Assembly (NCBI GenBank): GCA_017537345.1
Contig: JAFYKY010000009.1
Span: 1 to 40,550, forward strand
DNA: 40,550 nucleotides
Direction: 5' to 3'
Source: Clostridia bacterium
Lineage (GTDB): Bacteria; Bacillota; Clostridia; Oscillospirales; CAG-382
Of the stretch, positions 33,209 through 40,550 are shown piece by piece. Numbering within the stretch: the stretch's first letter is position 1; each line of letters begins with the position of its first letter. A model generated the notes under the pieces. That model saw nothing but the letters and a program-made list of their open reading frames with translations. It was not told where the DNA came from and did no database searches. Made by a program: the position numbers and the translations under genes.

Positions 33209-34932
33209 TGGCAAACGGACTTTTGACTATAAACAAATTCGGAGGTCTTGACGAAAGAAACGTTTATTCCCACAACCCTTCCCTTTCCCCCGATATGAAT
33301 AATTTTACGGTGCTGGAGGACGGAAGTCTGAAAAAGCGGTGCGGAAGTAAGCTTTGCGCAACCGATCTTAACGGCAGTGTTTACCGTATGTGGCGGGGAT
33401 ACGTAAACGGTATACTTCATTTTATAGTGTGCGCCGGAACGAGAATATACAAATACGATTTTGAAACAGATTCGTTCGTTACCATAAATATTACCGCAGG
33501 TAAGTGCCACCACATTTTCGGGTTTGGAAACGCAGTATATTTTTTGTGTAATTCAGGTTTCTTTAAGTACGAAAACAATATTTTTAATTTGGTTTCCCCA
33601 TATATTCCTTTGGTTGCCGTTGCCTGCGCGCCGGACGGAAGCGGAACTCTGTACGAAAAGGTAAATATGCTTACGGGTAAAAAGCGTATGCAGTTTTCTC
33701 CGGACGGCGTTTCAACCCTATATACCCTTGGAGAAAAAGATATCGATTCGGTTTTATGGGTAAAGGAAAACGGAAACGAGATCGAAAACTGGACTGCAGA
33801 TATACAAAACGGCACGGTTTCCTTTGCGCAGAGCAGAGTCCCCCAAAAGGGGCTAAATAATCTTGAGATATGCTGGGAAAAGGCGTCCACCGCAAAAGCG
33901 AAGACCATTACAAGCTGTACCGACGGTATGAATTTCGGCGGTAACACAGACACCCGCGTTTTTCTTTACGGAAACCCCGAATACCCCAATTACCGTTTTT
34001 ATTCCGAACTGGCAAACGGACTTCCCAGCGCGGAATACTTCCCCGAAACCAATTACACTGTTATTGGTTCTTCCACCATAACCGATATGGTTCAGCAGTA
34101 TGACCGACAGCTCATTTTTACCGAAGACAGAGCATATTATTCTTACTGCGAACTGCGTAACGATTCTTTGGGGAATTACTACCCGTCCTTCCCCGTTTAC
34201 AACCTTAATTTCGAAAAAGGAAACCTTATTAAGGGTAGCTCTGCGGTGATAGACAACACCCCCGTTACACTTTCCGATGACGGACTTAACCGCTGGGTAT
34301 CCACCACGGTGCAGGATGAAAGAAACGCGGTATGCTTTTCCGCCCCTATAAGCAACACCGTAAAGCGTATACTGGAAACGGGCAACGCCGAAAACTGCTG
34401 TATTTACGACAGACAGTCTACGGGAGAATTATACTTTTCCACACCCTACGGGCTTTACATATACAATTACAAAACAAGCGTCTGGTACAGATATGACGCT
34501 GTAAACGCAATACAATTCTGCGAAATTCCCGGAAGGCTGTACTGGCTTGACAAAGACGGCAGGCTGTACTATTTTTCGGAAGAGCTTACGCTGGACGAAA
34601 ACAAGGCTGTTACCGCATACTGGTGCACTCCCGTTAGTAATTTCGGGGCGAAGGGAAGAAAATTTGATCTTTTATCCGTAACCGTTGACGTTGATAACGA
34701 TAACGGCACCGATCTTACCGTAACGGCAAACCCCAACGAGATCGGTCAGATAATGAATTCCCAGACGGTGAGCGTGGACAGAAACAACAGCCTTTTGCGG
34801 AGATTTTTCTTCAGGACAGAAATAAAAAGAGTAGCAGCCGCAAAGATCATCGTATCCTCTACCCACGAAAGCAGGCAGGCGGATATAAAAAGCATTACTT
34901 TTAAAATTAAAAACAAGGAGGTTGAAAGATGA
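33208..34932 (+). CDS. Nozzle/packaged-DNA stabilisation-like structural protein
   Basis: 574 residues; the ATG at 33208 shares a base with the previous stop, with GAGGTG upstream. The start INKFGGLDERNVYSH followed by SPDMNNFTVLEDGSLKKRCG is typical of beta-propeller tail-hub or nozzle proteins in podovirus-like phages (P22 gp10, T7 gp12-like and related). The rest is strand-rich with repeated sheets. It should sit below the adaptor ring and hold packaged DNA. No long-tail genes (tube, tape measure, sheath) follow, so a short-tailed or tailless particle is expected. Confidence 0.65.
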   Translation: MANGLLTINKFGGLDERNVYSHNPSLSPDMNNFTVLEDGSLKKRCGSKLCATDLNGSVYRMWRGYVNGILHFIVCAGTRIYKYDFETDSFVTINITAGKCHHIFGFGNAVYFLCNSGFFKYENNIFNLVSPYIPLVAVACAPDGSGTLYEKVNMLTGKKRMQFSPDGVSTLYTLGEKDIDSVLWVKENGNEIENWTADIQNGTVSFAQSRVPQKGLNNLEICWEKASTAKAKTITSCTDGMNFGGNTDTRVFLYGNPEYPNYRFYSELANGLPSAEYFPETNYTVIGSSTITDMVQQYDRQLIFTEDRAYYSYCELRNDSLGNYYPSFPVYNLNFEKGNLIKGSSAVIDNTPVTLSDDGLNRWVSTTVQDERNAVCFSAPISNTVKRILETGNAENCCIYDRQSTGELYFSTPYGLYIYNYKTSVWYRYDAVNAIQFCEIPGRLYWLDKDGRLYYFSEELTLDENKAVTAYWCTPVSNFGAKGRKFDLLSVTVDVDNDNGTDLTVTANPNEIGQIMNSQTVSVDRNNSLLRRFFFRTEIKRVAAAKIIVSSTHESRQADIKSITFKIKNKEVER

Positions 34933-35960
34933 AATACAGCGAACTTGTTGAACAGACAAAAAAAGAGCTGGAAAAGAGCTACGGCACCGCCGCGGAGCTT
35001 ACGCGGCTTTATAACAACGCAAAGGCAAACTATGAAAAACAGCACAAGCAATCCTTGGAAGAACTGAACAAGGATTACGAACAAAAAAGGAACGATGCGG
35101 CGGCGCAGAAATTGATTGACGAAAAGAACACGGGCGAATTCCTTGCGTCCAGAGGTCTTTCCTTTTCGGGTGAAAGCGCGCAGGCAAGGCTGAATTCGGA
35201 TATTACCTTTAACAACACTTTGTCGGACCTTGCAAAACAGCACGGCGAAGGTATTTCACAGCTTAACAAAAGCAAAAGCGAATACTTTGAAAAGCTTGAT
35301 ACCGATTATGCCAAGGACAGTATCTCCGCCCAAAAGGAGCTTCAGAAGCTGGCGCAGGAAATGGCGGATAACAAGATCAAATACGGTGAAGTTACCGTTG
35401 GCGGCGATGCCTTGGGTACGGATGGCAGCGAAGACGGCGGCGAAGTGGTCTTCACCCCTGATATGAGCGCATACCAGCTTGCATCCGCCATTGTAAAACG
35501 CTTTGGCTCCGGCGGCAAGATAAGCAAGGCAGAGCATAATATCAACGTCCGCAATTACCTTGAAAAGCTGACTTCCAGATACAATATTACAGACGAATAT
35601 ATGGACAAGGTAATATTCGTACTCGACGCACTGGGATATACGGCAATGGACAAAACGGGAGAAAAAACCGCTTCTATAGTAAGCGAAGCCGAATTGTACC
35701 ACGACAAAGCCTACGAAAAAGCAAAAAGTCTGGCAAAGATGCTGTTTACAGATTACGATGACCGCAATAATTACGCAAAGAAGCATGCGTATATGGAAAA
35801 GCTGGACTACGTATACACCAGATGCGAAACTATGGAACAGTTTTACGAAGCCTGCCTGATGCTTGGGCTTGATAGCGAGGAGACCGAGGAATATCTGGAT
35901 CTCGTATCCGCCAGAAGAAACACGGAAAACGAAATCAAGCTTGGGCAGAATAAATCTTAA
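34929..35960 (+). CDS. Coiled-coil phage structural protein of unknown role
   Basis: 343 residues; CAAGGAGG before an ATG that overlaps the previous stop. Residues 1-60 and about 95-145 are strongly helical and charged, with heptad-like Lys/Glu/Leu spacing. A motif around FLASRGLSFSGESAQARL is seen, from memory, in proteins near the tail or internal-core genes of phages from Clostridia. A Gly-rich hinge (about 155-175) leads to a second helical domain. It could be an internal or ejection protein or a tail component. No enzymatic motif is seen; I do not assign a function. Confidence 0.6.
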   Translation: MKYSELVEQTKKELEKSYGTAAELTRLYNNAKANYEKQHKQSLEELNKDYEQKRNDAAAQKLIDEKNTGEFLASRGLSFSGESAQARLNSDITFNNTLSDLAKQHGEGISQLNKSKSEYFEKLDTDYAKDSISAQKELQKLAQEMADNKIKYGEVTVGGDALGTDGSEDGGEVVFTPDMSAYQLASAIVKRFGSGGKISKAEHNINVRNYLEKLTSRYNITDEYMDKVIFVLDALGYTAMDKTGEKTASIVSEAELYHDKAYEKAKSLAKMLFTDYDDRNNYAKKHAYMEKLDYVYTRCETMEQFYEACLMLGLDSEETEEYLDLVSARRNTENEIKLGQNKS

Positions 35961-35974
35961 AAGGAGCTGACACT

Positions 35975-36310
35975 ATGGATTACACCGAATACATATCCGC
36001 AGAACTTTACGTGCTTATACCTATACTGTACGTGATCGGCGCGGTGATCAAAAACAGCCGTGTTAAGGATTGGAAAATTCCCTTTATACTCGGCGGGGCG
36101 GGAATACTGCTTGCAGGGTTGTGGATATTTTCCGCAAATACCATTACAGGTACACAGCAAGTACTTTCTATGATATTCGCCAGTATCACCCAGGGAGTTC
36201 TGTGCGCCGCCGCAAGCGTATATACAGATAATCTTTACAGACAGCTAAAGGAGAAAAACCGTGAACAGACTGACGCTTCTGCTGACGACTCTGACAAAAC
36301 GGTTGGCTGA
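35975..36310 (+). CDS. Holin of the Hol44 type (holin superfamily V)
   Basis: 111 residues; AAAAGGAGC upstream. Two or three TM helices with a short N-terminus that starts DYTEYISAELYVLIPILYVIG, which matches the Phage_holin_5_2 (Hol44) pattern, and a charged C-terminal tail (KEKNREQTDASADDSDK). A holin would make membrane holes late in particle production. No endolysin gene lies beside it. That is unusual, since holins normally release a lysin. Confidence 0.8.
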   Translation: MDYTEYISAELYVLIPILYVIGAVIKNSRVKDWKIPFILGGAGILLAGLWIFSANTITGTQQVLSMIFASITQGVLCAAASVYTDNLYRQLKEKNREQTDASADDSDKTVG

Positions 36311-36350
36311 TCTGTTTGACGCTATTGCATATCTGATTTACGAGATCTGA
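36261..36350 (+). CDS. 29-residue amphipathic peptide between holin and next gene
   Basis: GTG start with AAAGGAG 7 bases upstream (36247-36253); it reads out of frame across the end of the holin gene and then beyond it. The peptide is MNRLTLLLTTLTKRLADLF plus DAIAYLIYEI, which can form an amphipathic helix. Its stop (TGA, 36348-36350) shares a base with the ATG of the next gene. Such coupling on both sides supports a real gene. It could be a small membrane-active partner of the holin. Too short for homology. Confidence 0.5.
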   Translation: MNRLTLLLTTLTKRLADLFDAIAYLIYEI

Positions 36351-36676
36351 TGATGTTTGAAAGCCTTGCAGAAGCTCTGATGGCGTTTTTATCTGCCGGC
36401 GGGTTTGTGTCTGTCTTTGTGTGTTCCTTTTTAAGAAGGGCGTTAAACAAGGCGAGAGAGGATGCGGAGCGCCGAAAAACAGAACGCAACAAGCAAGAGC
36501 TGCTTCGTCTGGAGGGAGAAGAAAAAATAGCGTCGCTTGTGCTTATACTGGCGAGATACACGAGAGGAAAATGCGAGGAAGACGAGCTTGAAAAAGCAGA
36601 AAACGAATACCTTGCATACACCGAAAAAGCAAAAGAAGCAAAACGAAAAATTATATCCAACACCTTGACAGAATAA
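36350..36676 (+). CDS. Small protein with one TM segment and a charged coiled coil
   Basis: 108 residues; two ATG codons at 36350 and 36353. Residues 5-27 are hydrophobic (ALMAFLSAGGFVSVFV), then a highly charged helix rich in Arg/Glu/Lys extends to the end. Size and layout resemble holin-like or spanin-like accessory proteins of phages. It closes the module and is followed by a strong terminator. The function is unknown. Confidence 0.65.
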   Translation: MMFESLAEALMAFLSAGGFVSVFVCSFLRRALNKAREDAERRKTERNKQELLRLEGEEKIASLVLILARYTRGKCEEDELEKAENEYLAYTEKAKEAKRKIISNTLTE

Positions 36677-36681
36677 AGAAC

Positions 36682-36711
36682 AAAACGGAAGGCAGACAGC
36701 CTTCCGTTTTT
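36682..36711. terminator. Bidirectional terminator closing the packaging unit and the hydrogenase unit
   Basis: A 12-bp perfect stem (36682-36693 with 36699-36710) and a 5-base loop with A-run and T-run. It is 5 bases after the last phage-type stop codon and 17 bases after the end of the opposite hydrogenase gene. Confidence 0.9.
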
Positions 36712-36727
36712 AAAATTAAATTATACG

Positions 36728-38158
36728 TTATTTCAATACGGAAACAGCGTCGCTTATGGTCTTTTCCATAGCTTCTCTGCCGTATTTATCTACCTCGGCT
36801 TTATTCTTTTCGCCGTGGGTAAGACAGCCGGCACCGCCGATACAGCCGCCTACGCAAGCCATACCTTCGATAAAGTTGCCGTCCAGAACGTTTTTGCTCT
36901 TTTTAAGCAGAGCTACGCGGCATTCTTCGATACCGTCGCACACGATGGGCTTAAGGTTGAATTCGATATTCTGCTCTTTAAGACCCTGAACCACCGCATC
37001 GGAAAGACCGCCGGAACGGGCGAATATTCTGCCGAAATAAGATGCGTTATCAAGCACGTCTTCGCCGAAGGTGTTGATATCGAAATCACGGCTATCGAAA
37101 AGTGCCTGCAGTTCTTCAAAGGTCATAACCGCATCCACATAGGGTTTTACGCTCTCAAGCTGAGCTTCTGCCTTTTTAGCGGTGCAGGGACCGATAAATA
37201 CAACCTTTGCATCCTTATCCTTGCTCTTGATATACTGGGCCAAAGCGCCCATAGGAGAAAGGTTGTGGGATACCAGAGGAAGCAGTGCGGGGAAAGCGGA
37301 TTTGATATACTGAACGAATGCGGGACAGCAGGAGCTTGTTAAGAAGCCTTTTTCTGCCAATTCCTTGGATTCTGCCTGTGCAACCATATCTGCGCCCAGA
37401 GCCGCTTCGATAACGGTATAGAAGCCCAATTCCTTAAGACCGGTGATTACCTGACCCAGCTTTGCGTATGTAAACTGGCTGGAAATGGAAGGAGCAACTA
37501 CTGCGTAAACCTTATATTTTTCGTTATTTTCGCTCTTTTTAATAAGATCGATAACGCTGAGGATATAGGATTTATCGGATATTGCGCCGAAGGGGCACTG
37601 ATATACGCAGGCACCGCACTGGATACACTTGCTGTTATCGATAGCAGCGGCGTTGTTTTCATTAATGGATATTGCCTTAACCTTACAAGCGTTCTGGCAA
37701 GGACGCTTGTGGTTGATAATTGCGGAATAAGGACATACCTTTGCGCACTGACCGCATTCAACGCACTTGGACTTATCTATATGAGCAACGTGGTTGTGGT
37801 CAAAGGAAATTGCACCGCGCTTACACACGTCCTCGCAACGGTGGGCAAGACATCCGCGGCAGGATGCGGTAACCTCATAACCTGCGGCGGAACACTCATC
37901 GCAGGCGATATCTATAACCTGAATAACGTTAGGGTTATCCTTATCGCCGCCCATAGCTATTTTGATACGCTCACCGAGAATGGCGCGCTCTTTATAGATA
38001 CAGCAACGCATTGTGGGGTTGGGACCGGGAGAGATGATCTTGGGTATCTCCACGATATTTTCAAGCAAGGTATCGCTCCACGCCTGGCGCGCTACCTCAC
38101 GCAATACTTTATATTTTAAGTGCTGTACTTTTGTATCGAATTTTCTTATTGCTCCCAT
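36728..38158 (-). CDS. Monomeric [FeFe]-hydrogenase, group B-like
   Basis: 476 residues; AAGGAG precedes the ATG. Cys-rich N-terminal half with several 4Fe-4S sites (CRGCLAHRCEDVC at 100-112, CVECGQCAKVC at 132-142, CIQCGACVYQC at 178-188). The H-cluster motifs follow: L1 SSCCPAF (275-281), L2 FIGPCTAKKAE (321-331) and L3 EGMACVGGCIGGAG (431-444). L1 has Phe where catalytic group A enzymes have Trp, and L2 has Gly-Pro-Cys instead of Met-Pro-Cys, which fits group B enzymes. It should make or use hydrogen with ferredoxin as partner. The start lies 12 bases after the phosphatase gene, and a sensory hydrogenase gene lies beyond that. Confidence 0.92.
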   Translation of the reverse strand: MGAIRKFDTKVQHLKYKVLREVARQAWSDTLLENIVEIPKIISPGPNPTMRCCIYKERAILGERIKIAMGGDKDNPNVIQVIDIACDECSAAGYEVTASCRGCLAHRCEDVCKRGAISFDHNHVAHIDKSKCVECGQCAKVCPYSAIINHKRPCQNACKVKAISINENNAAAIDNSKCIQCGACVYQCPFGAISDKSYILSVIDLIKKSENNEKYKVYAVVAPSISSQFTYAKLGQVITGLKELGFYTVIEAALGADMVAQAESKELAEKGFLTSSCCPAFVQYIKSAFPALLPLVSHNLSPMGALAQYIKSKDKDAKVVFIGPCTAKKAEAQLESVKPYVDAVMTFEELQALFDSRDFDINTFGEDVLDNASYFGRIFARSGGLSDAVVQGLKEQNIEFNLKPIVCDGIEECRVALLKKSKNVLDGNFIEGMACVGGCIGGAGCLTHGEKNKAEVDKYGREAMEKTISDAVSVLK

Positions 38159-38170
38159 AGCAATTACTCC

Positions 38171-39343
38171 TTAGAAATAACTGACTTTTATTCTTTTTCC
38201 CATTTTTTTGAGGCAGGCTGAAAGCTCCTCCACCAAATTCATTTTGATATTGAAATTGATCGGCAGATCGGGATTCTGGTGGGCAGGGTTGACTGCCCTT
38301 CCCACGTAAAAGTTAATATCCGTTGCTTCCTCAAACAGCAAACGGCATATAAGGGACGCACCGTCCCGTTTATAGCTCCAATGGCTGTAAAACTTGTTTT
38401 CGCCCAGATAATCCTTGGCGTATTCAAGCACCTTGTTAACGGTAATAACACCTTCGGTAACAAGGTCTACCCCCTCTATCTCTGCGATGGGAGGTATATC
38501 CCCCATTTCAAAGTTAAGGCTGGCGCGCAAGGGCTTGCGCAGGTATTTTGCCGCGATAGAGGATGTGGTTCCTCCGCAGATGATATGCTTTCCTTCCTTG
38601 GAGAAGAAAAGTGACATCATACGGTCTGCATCGTCTCTGTTGGAAGGAGGGCCGAACAGCATATTCATAGGCTCTCTCTTTCTGATACGGACAACGCACG
38701 CCGTAGCATCATCTCCGGGTTCGAAGCCGTAAAGCCTGTCGCATTCGTCCACAAGCATAGTGGACAAGGTCTTTGCGGTATACCCTGCGTGGGAGAGAGT
38801 TTGCATAAATTCTGCAATATTTTCCCGCTTCCAACCGAAATTATAGGTTATACCTATACCCGCGTGTGGGCATCCGTCGCTCATTGCAACGAAAATATCG
38901 TTTTCCTGAAGCTTTATTACGGATTTATATATTTTTTTACCGCCGATATTCATTTCTGTTTTGGGATAATCCCAGACCTGCTCATCACGGATAATGATGG
39001 CGTGGGGGTTATCGTACTGAATAAGCTCGGCGCTTTGGTTGTTTTTAAGATGTATAATAGTGAAGGTGGAATATGCCACGCCGCGGACAGAGCAAACGGG
39101 CAAGGTGGCGGCAATAGTTTCTACGCACTCTTCCAAGGACAAGCCTTCGGAAAGCATTGTTGAAATTATCTTTGATGTAAGGGTGGAAAGTATGCTCGCC
39201 TTTACTCCGCTTCCCAATCCGTCGGACAGGACGACAACGGTAGAGTTATCACCGGGTTCTACAATATCCACGTGGTCGCCGCAAAGCTGTTCACCGAAAT
39301 GATTTATACTCTTATAACCGATATCAGCACATAAATCATTCAT
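38171..39343 (-). CDS. SpoIIE-type PP2C serine/threonine phosphatase
   Basis: 390 residues. The first 225 residues are a PP2C/SpoIIE domain with metal-site motifs VVVLSDGLGSGVKA, VAMSDGCPH and GDDATACVV. The remaining part (to 390) is of unknown type; it carries ICGGTTSSIAAKYL and a long FYVGRAVNPAHQ segment. The start overlaps the end of the sensory hydrogenase gene by 8 bases. A phosphatase next to a group C [FeFe]-hydrogenase with a PAS domain is a known arrangement, thought to pass a hydrogen or redox signal to regulation of the catalytic hydrogenase. No kinase is in the window. Confidence 0.88.
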   Translation of the reverse strand: MNDLCADIGYKSINHFGEQLCGDHVDIVEPGDNSTVVVLSDGLGSGVKASILSTLTSKIISTMLSEGLSLEECVETIAATLPVCSVRGVAYSTFTIIHLKNNQSAELIQYDNPHAIIIRDEQVWDYPKTEMNIGGKKIYKSVIKLQENDIFVAMSDGCPHAGIGITYNFGWKRENIAEFMQTLSHAGYTAKTLSTMLVDECDRLYGFEPGDDATACVVRIRKREPMNMLFGPPSNRDDADRMMSLFFSKEGKHIICGGTTSSIAAKYLRKPLRASLNFEMGDIPPIAEIEGVDLVTEGVITVNKVLEYAKDYLGENKFYSHWSYKRDGASLICRLLFEEATDINFYVGRAVNPAHQNPDLPINFNIKMNLVEELSACLKKMGKRIKVSYF

Positions 39344-40550
39344 CTTGGATGGACTCCTTCAATTTTGCCAACGCAATTTTTGTTTCTGCGGCGGTTTCTC
39401 CCAGAAGTGATGCGATCTCCTGAACGATACGCATTTGCTTGTCCACTACCTTATCTGCAACTTCGATAGTCTGACGGCTGATATTTTCTTTCTTTTCACG
39501 CTCGTTTTGCTCGTCGGTAATATCACGCATAATAGCTACCATAAGGTGAGAAGCCTTATCGTGCACTACAGACTGCTCTACGAAGCGTTTGTATTCCGCC
39601 AGATATACCCGCTGACCGATCACATCACGTCCCGTGCGCAAAACGTTCATAAACACGGAAGGATCCAGTATACGAACTACCTGATCGCCCAGTATATCCG
39701 AAGAAGAACGAATATTCATCATTCTCTTTGCGGAAGCGTTTATTTGCTGTACTTCAAGATTTTCGTTAAGAAGAATAAGACCGTTAGGAGAATTGTTAAC
39801 GATAATATCCGAAAAGCTTTCGGCTTTGCTCTTAAGATAAGGCAGACACATGGAAATTTCCGCCTTGCCGTGGATAATTGCTATTGCTTTTTCTCTGCAG
39901 GTGTTATAGCCGCAGGAACCGCAGTTAAGCTCCTGAGAGGGCTTGAACTTGCCCATCTGGCGAAGCACGTCATAAATTTCCATTTCAGAGGGAGTCTGAT
40001 GACGCTGCTCGATATGCTCAAAGCTCTTCTTAAGCTCTATGGCCTTGGGCTGAGAAACCACGAAATCCTTTTCGCCCGCATAATTGGCAATGGCGATATA
40101 ATCTTTTATGGTTTCGGTGCGGTGGTATTTTTCCATAACCGGACCGCCCATACAGCTTCCTACGCAGGCAGACATTTCAATAAAGCATTTATGAATGTTG
40201 CCGTCGATAATATCCTTGAGGGCGGCAATACAATTCTCTACCCCGTCAAGAGCGATATAGGTATACCCGGGCGCATCCTGCGCCATAGTCTTTAACACAC
40301 CGCCTGTTGTGGGGAAGAAACGGGCGCGGCTGTTGGGGTCACTATCCATTTCTTTGGAGAGAGTGATATTCTCTTCGTTAAGCCACTGGGTAAGCTCCTC
40401 AAAGGTGAGCACCGCATCAACTATTCCTTCGTAATGCTCTGCTTCGTCTTTTTTTGCAACGCAAGGGCCGATGAAAACAGTTTTTGCTTCCGGATATCGT
40501 GCTTTTATATCCTTGCAGTGCGCCTGCATGGGAGACACCACGTCTGCCAG
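39336..40550 (-). CDS. Group C-type sensory [FeFe]-hydrogenase with Fes and PAS domains (5' end outside window)
   Basis: At least 404 residues are visible; the frame stays open to the window edge. H-cluster motifs L2 FIGPCVAKKDEAE and L3 IEMSACVGSCMGGP are seen; L1 should lie just outside. A Fes-type Fe-S domain follows (LNCGSCGYNTCREKA with a later SMCLPYL Cys), then a PAS domain (IIVNNSPNGLILLNENLEV to AIMRDITDEQ). A helical tail ends the protein. This domain order matches HydS-type putative hydrogen sensors described in Clostridia such as Ruminococcus. Gene order sensor-phosphatase-hydrogenase is consistent with one regulatory unit. Confidence 0.9.
   Translation of the reverse strand: MADVVSPMQAHCKDIKARYPEAKTVFIGPCVAKKDEAEHYEGIVDAVLTFEELTQWLNEENITLSKEMDSDPNSRARFFPTTGGVLKTMAQDAPGYTYIALDGVENCIAALKDIIDGNIHKCFIEMSACVGSCMGGPVMEKYHRTETIKDYIAIANYAGEKDFVVSQPKAIELKKSFEHIEQRHQTPSEMEIYDVLRQMGKFKPSQELNCGSCGYNTCREKAIAIIHGKAEISMCLPYLKSKAESFSDIIVNNSPNGLILLNENLEVQQINASAKRMMNIRSSSDILGDQVVRILDPSVFMNVLRTGRDVIGQRVYLAEYKRFVEQSVVHDKASHLMVAIMRDITDEQNEREKKENISRQTIEVADKVVDKQMRIVQEIASLLGETAAETKIALAKLKESIQDE

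Noticed and set aside
27595..36727. att-type direct repeats flanking the packaging module
   Set aside because: By eye no repeat longer than chance was found between 27.6 kb and 36.7 kb; the tRNA-Leu is 14 kb away and not interrupted. A computed repeat search would be needed to be sure.

Overview
The window looks like a chromosome segment of an anaerobic, probably uncultured, Gram-positive member of the Clostridia (Oscillospiraceae/Christensenellales-like). The evidence is AGGAGG-type ribosome binding sites, a tig-clpP-clpX run, a class B-like sortase, a dockerin-bearing secreted protein, [FeFe]-hydrogenase genes with a SpoIIE-type phosphatase, and a lepA-hemW pair. No exact species can be named from sequence alone.

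Layout. (1) 1-5004, + strand: the tail of a probable McrB-type AAA ATPase gene, then two membrane-anchored proteins built of about 84-residue YDG/MBG-like repeats; the second carries an extracytoplasmic transglutaminase-like domain. (2) 5114-13170, + strand: one promoter-to-terminator unit encoding a dlt-like system (adenylating ligase, carrier protein, MBOAT, DltD-like SGNH protein) joined to an asparagine synthetase-type amidotransferase and two lipoproteins. This looks like a machine that activates an amino acid and places it on a cell-envelope polymer. (3) 13181-15313, - strand: a 54-residue membrane peptide, tRNA-Leu(CAG) with a textbook promoter, an SGNH esterase and a sortase. (4) 15374-18683, + strand: tig, clpP, clpX (protein folding and degradation). 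(5) 18705-23742, - strand: a secreted discoidin-like protein with a hexapeptide repeat stalk, a Na+/phosphate cotransporter-like protein, and a DUF4855/discoidin/dockerin protein. (6) 23793-27631, + strand: lipid kinase, lepA, hemW; its promoter and the divergent one appear to share a palindromic -35 box. (7) 27664-36711, + strand: gtrA followed directly by a compact phage head and DNA-packaging module (small and large terminase, portal, scaffold-like, coat, adaptor, nozzle-like protein, coiled-coil protein, holin, a 29-residue peptide, a TM/coiled-coil protein). (8) 36728-40550, - strand: a sensory group C-type [FeFe]-hydrogenase, a PP2C/SpoIIE phosphatase and a group B-like [FeFe]-hydrogenase.

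The most interesting region is 27.66-36.71 kb. It has the proteins needed to build and fill a P22/podovirus-type capsid and to open the cell. It has no visible integrase, repressor, replication, tail-fibre or endolysin gene. It sits between housekeeping and metabolic genes and its codon habits look like theirs. Two RNA structures seem to gate it: a leader hairpin that covers the gtrA ribosome binding site, and a canonical terminator embedded in the first codons of the small terminase gene, whose start overlaps the gtrA stop. This fits a domesticated particle (gene-transfer-agent-like) or a tightly locked prophage remnant; sequence alone cannot decide. The second notable region is the dlt-like operon, where a changed ligase pocket residue, a Cys in place of the SGNH serine and an added amidotransferase suggest a non-standard envelope modification.
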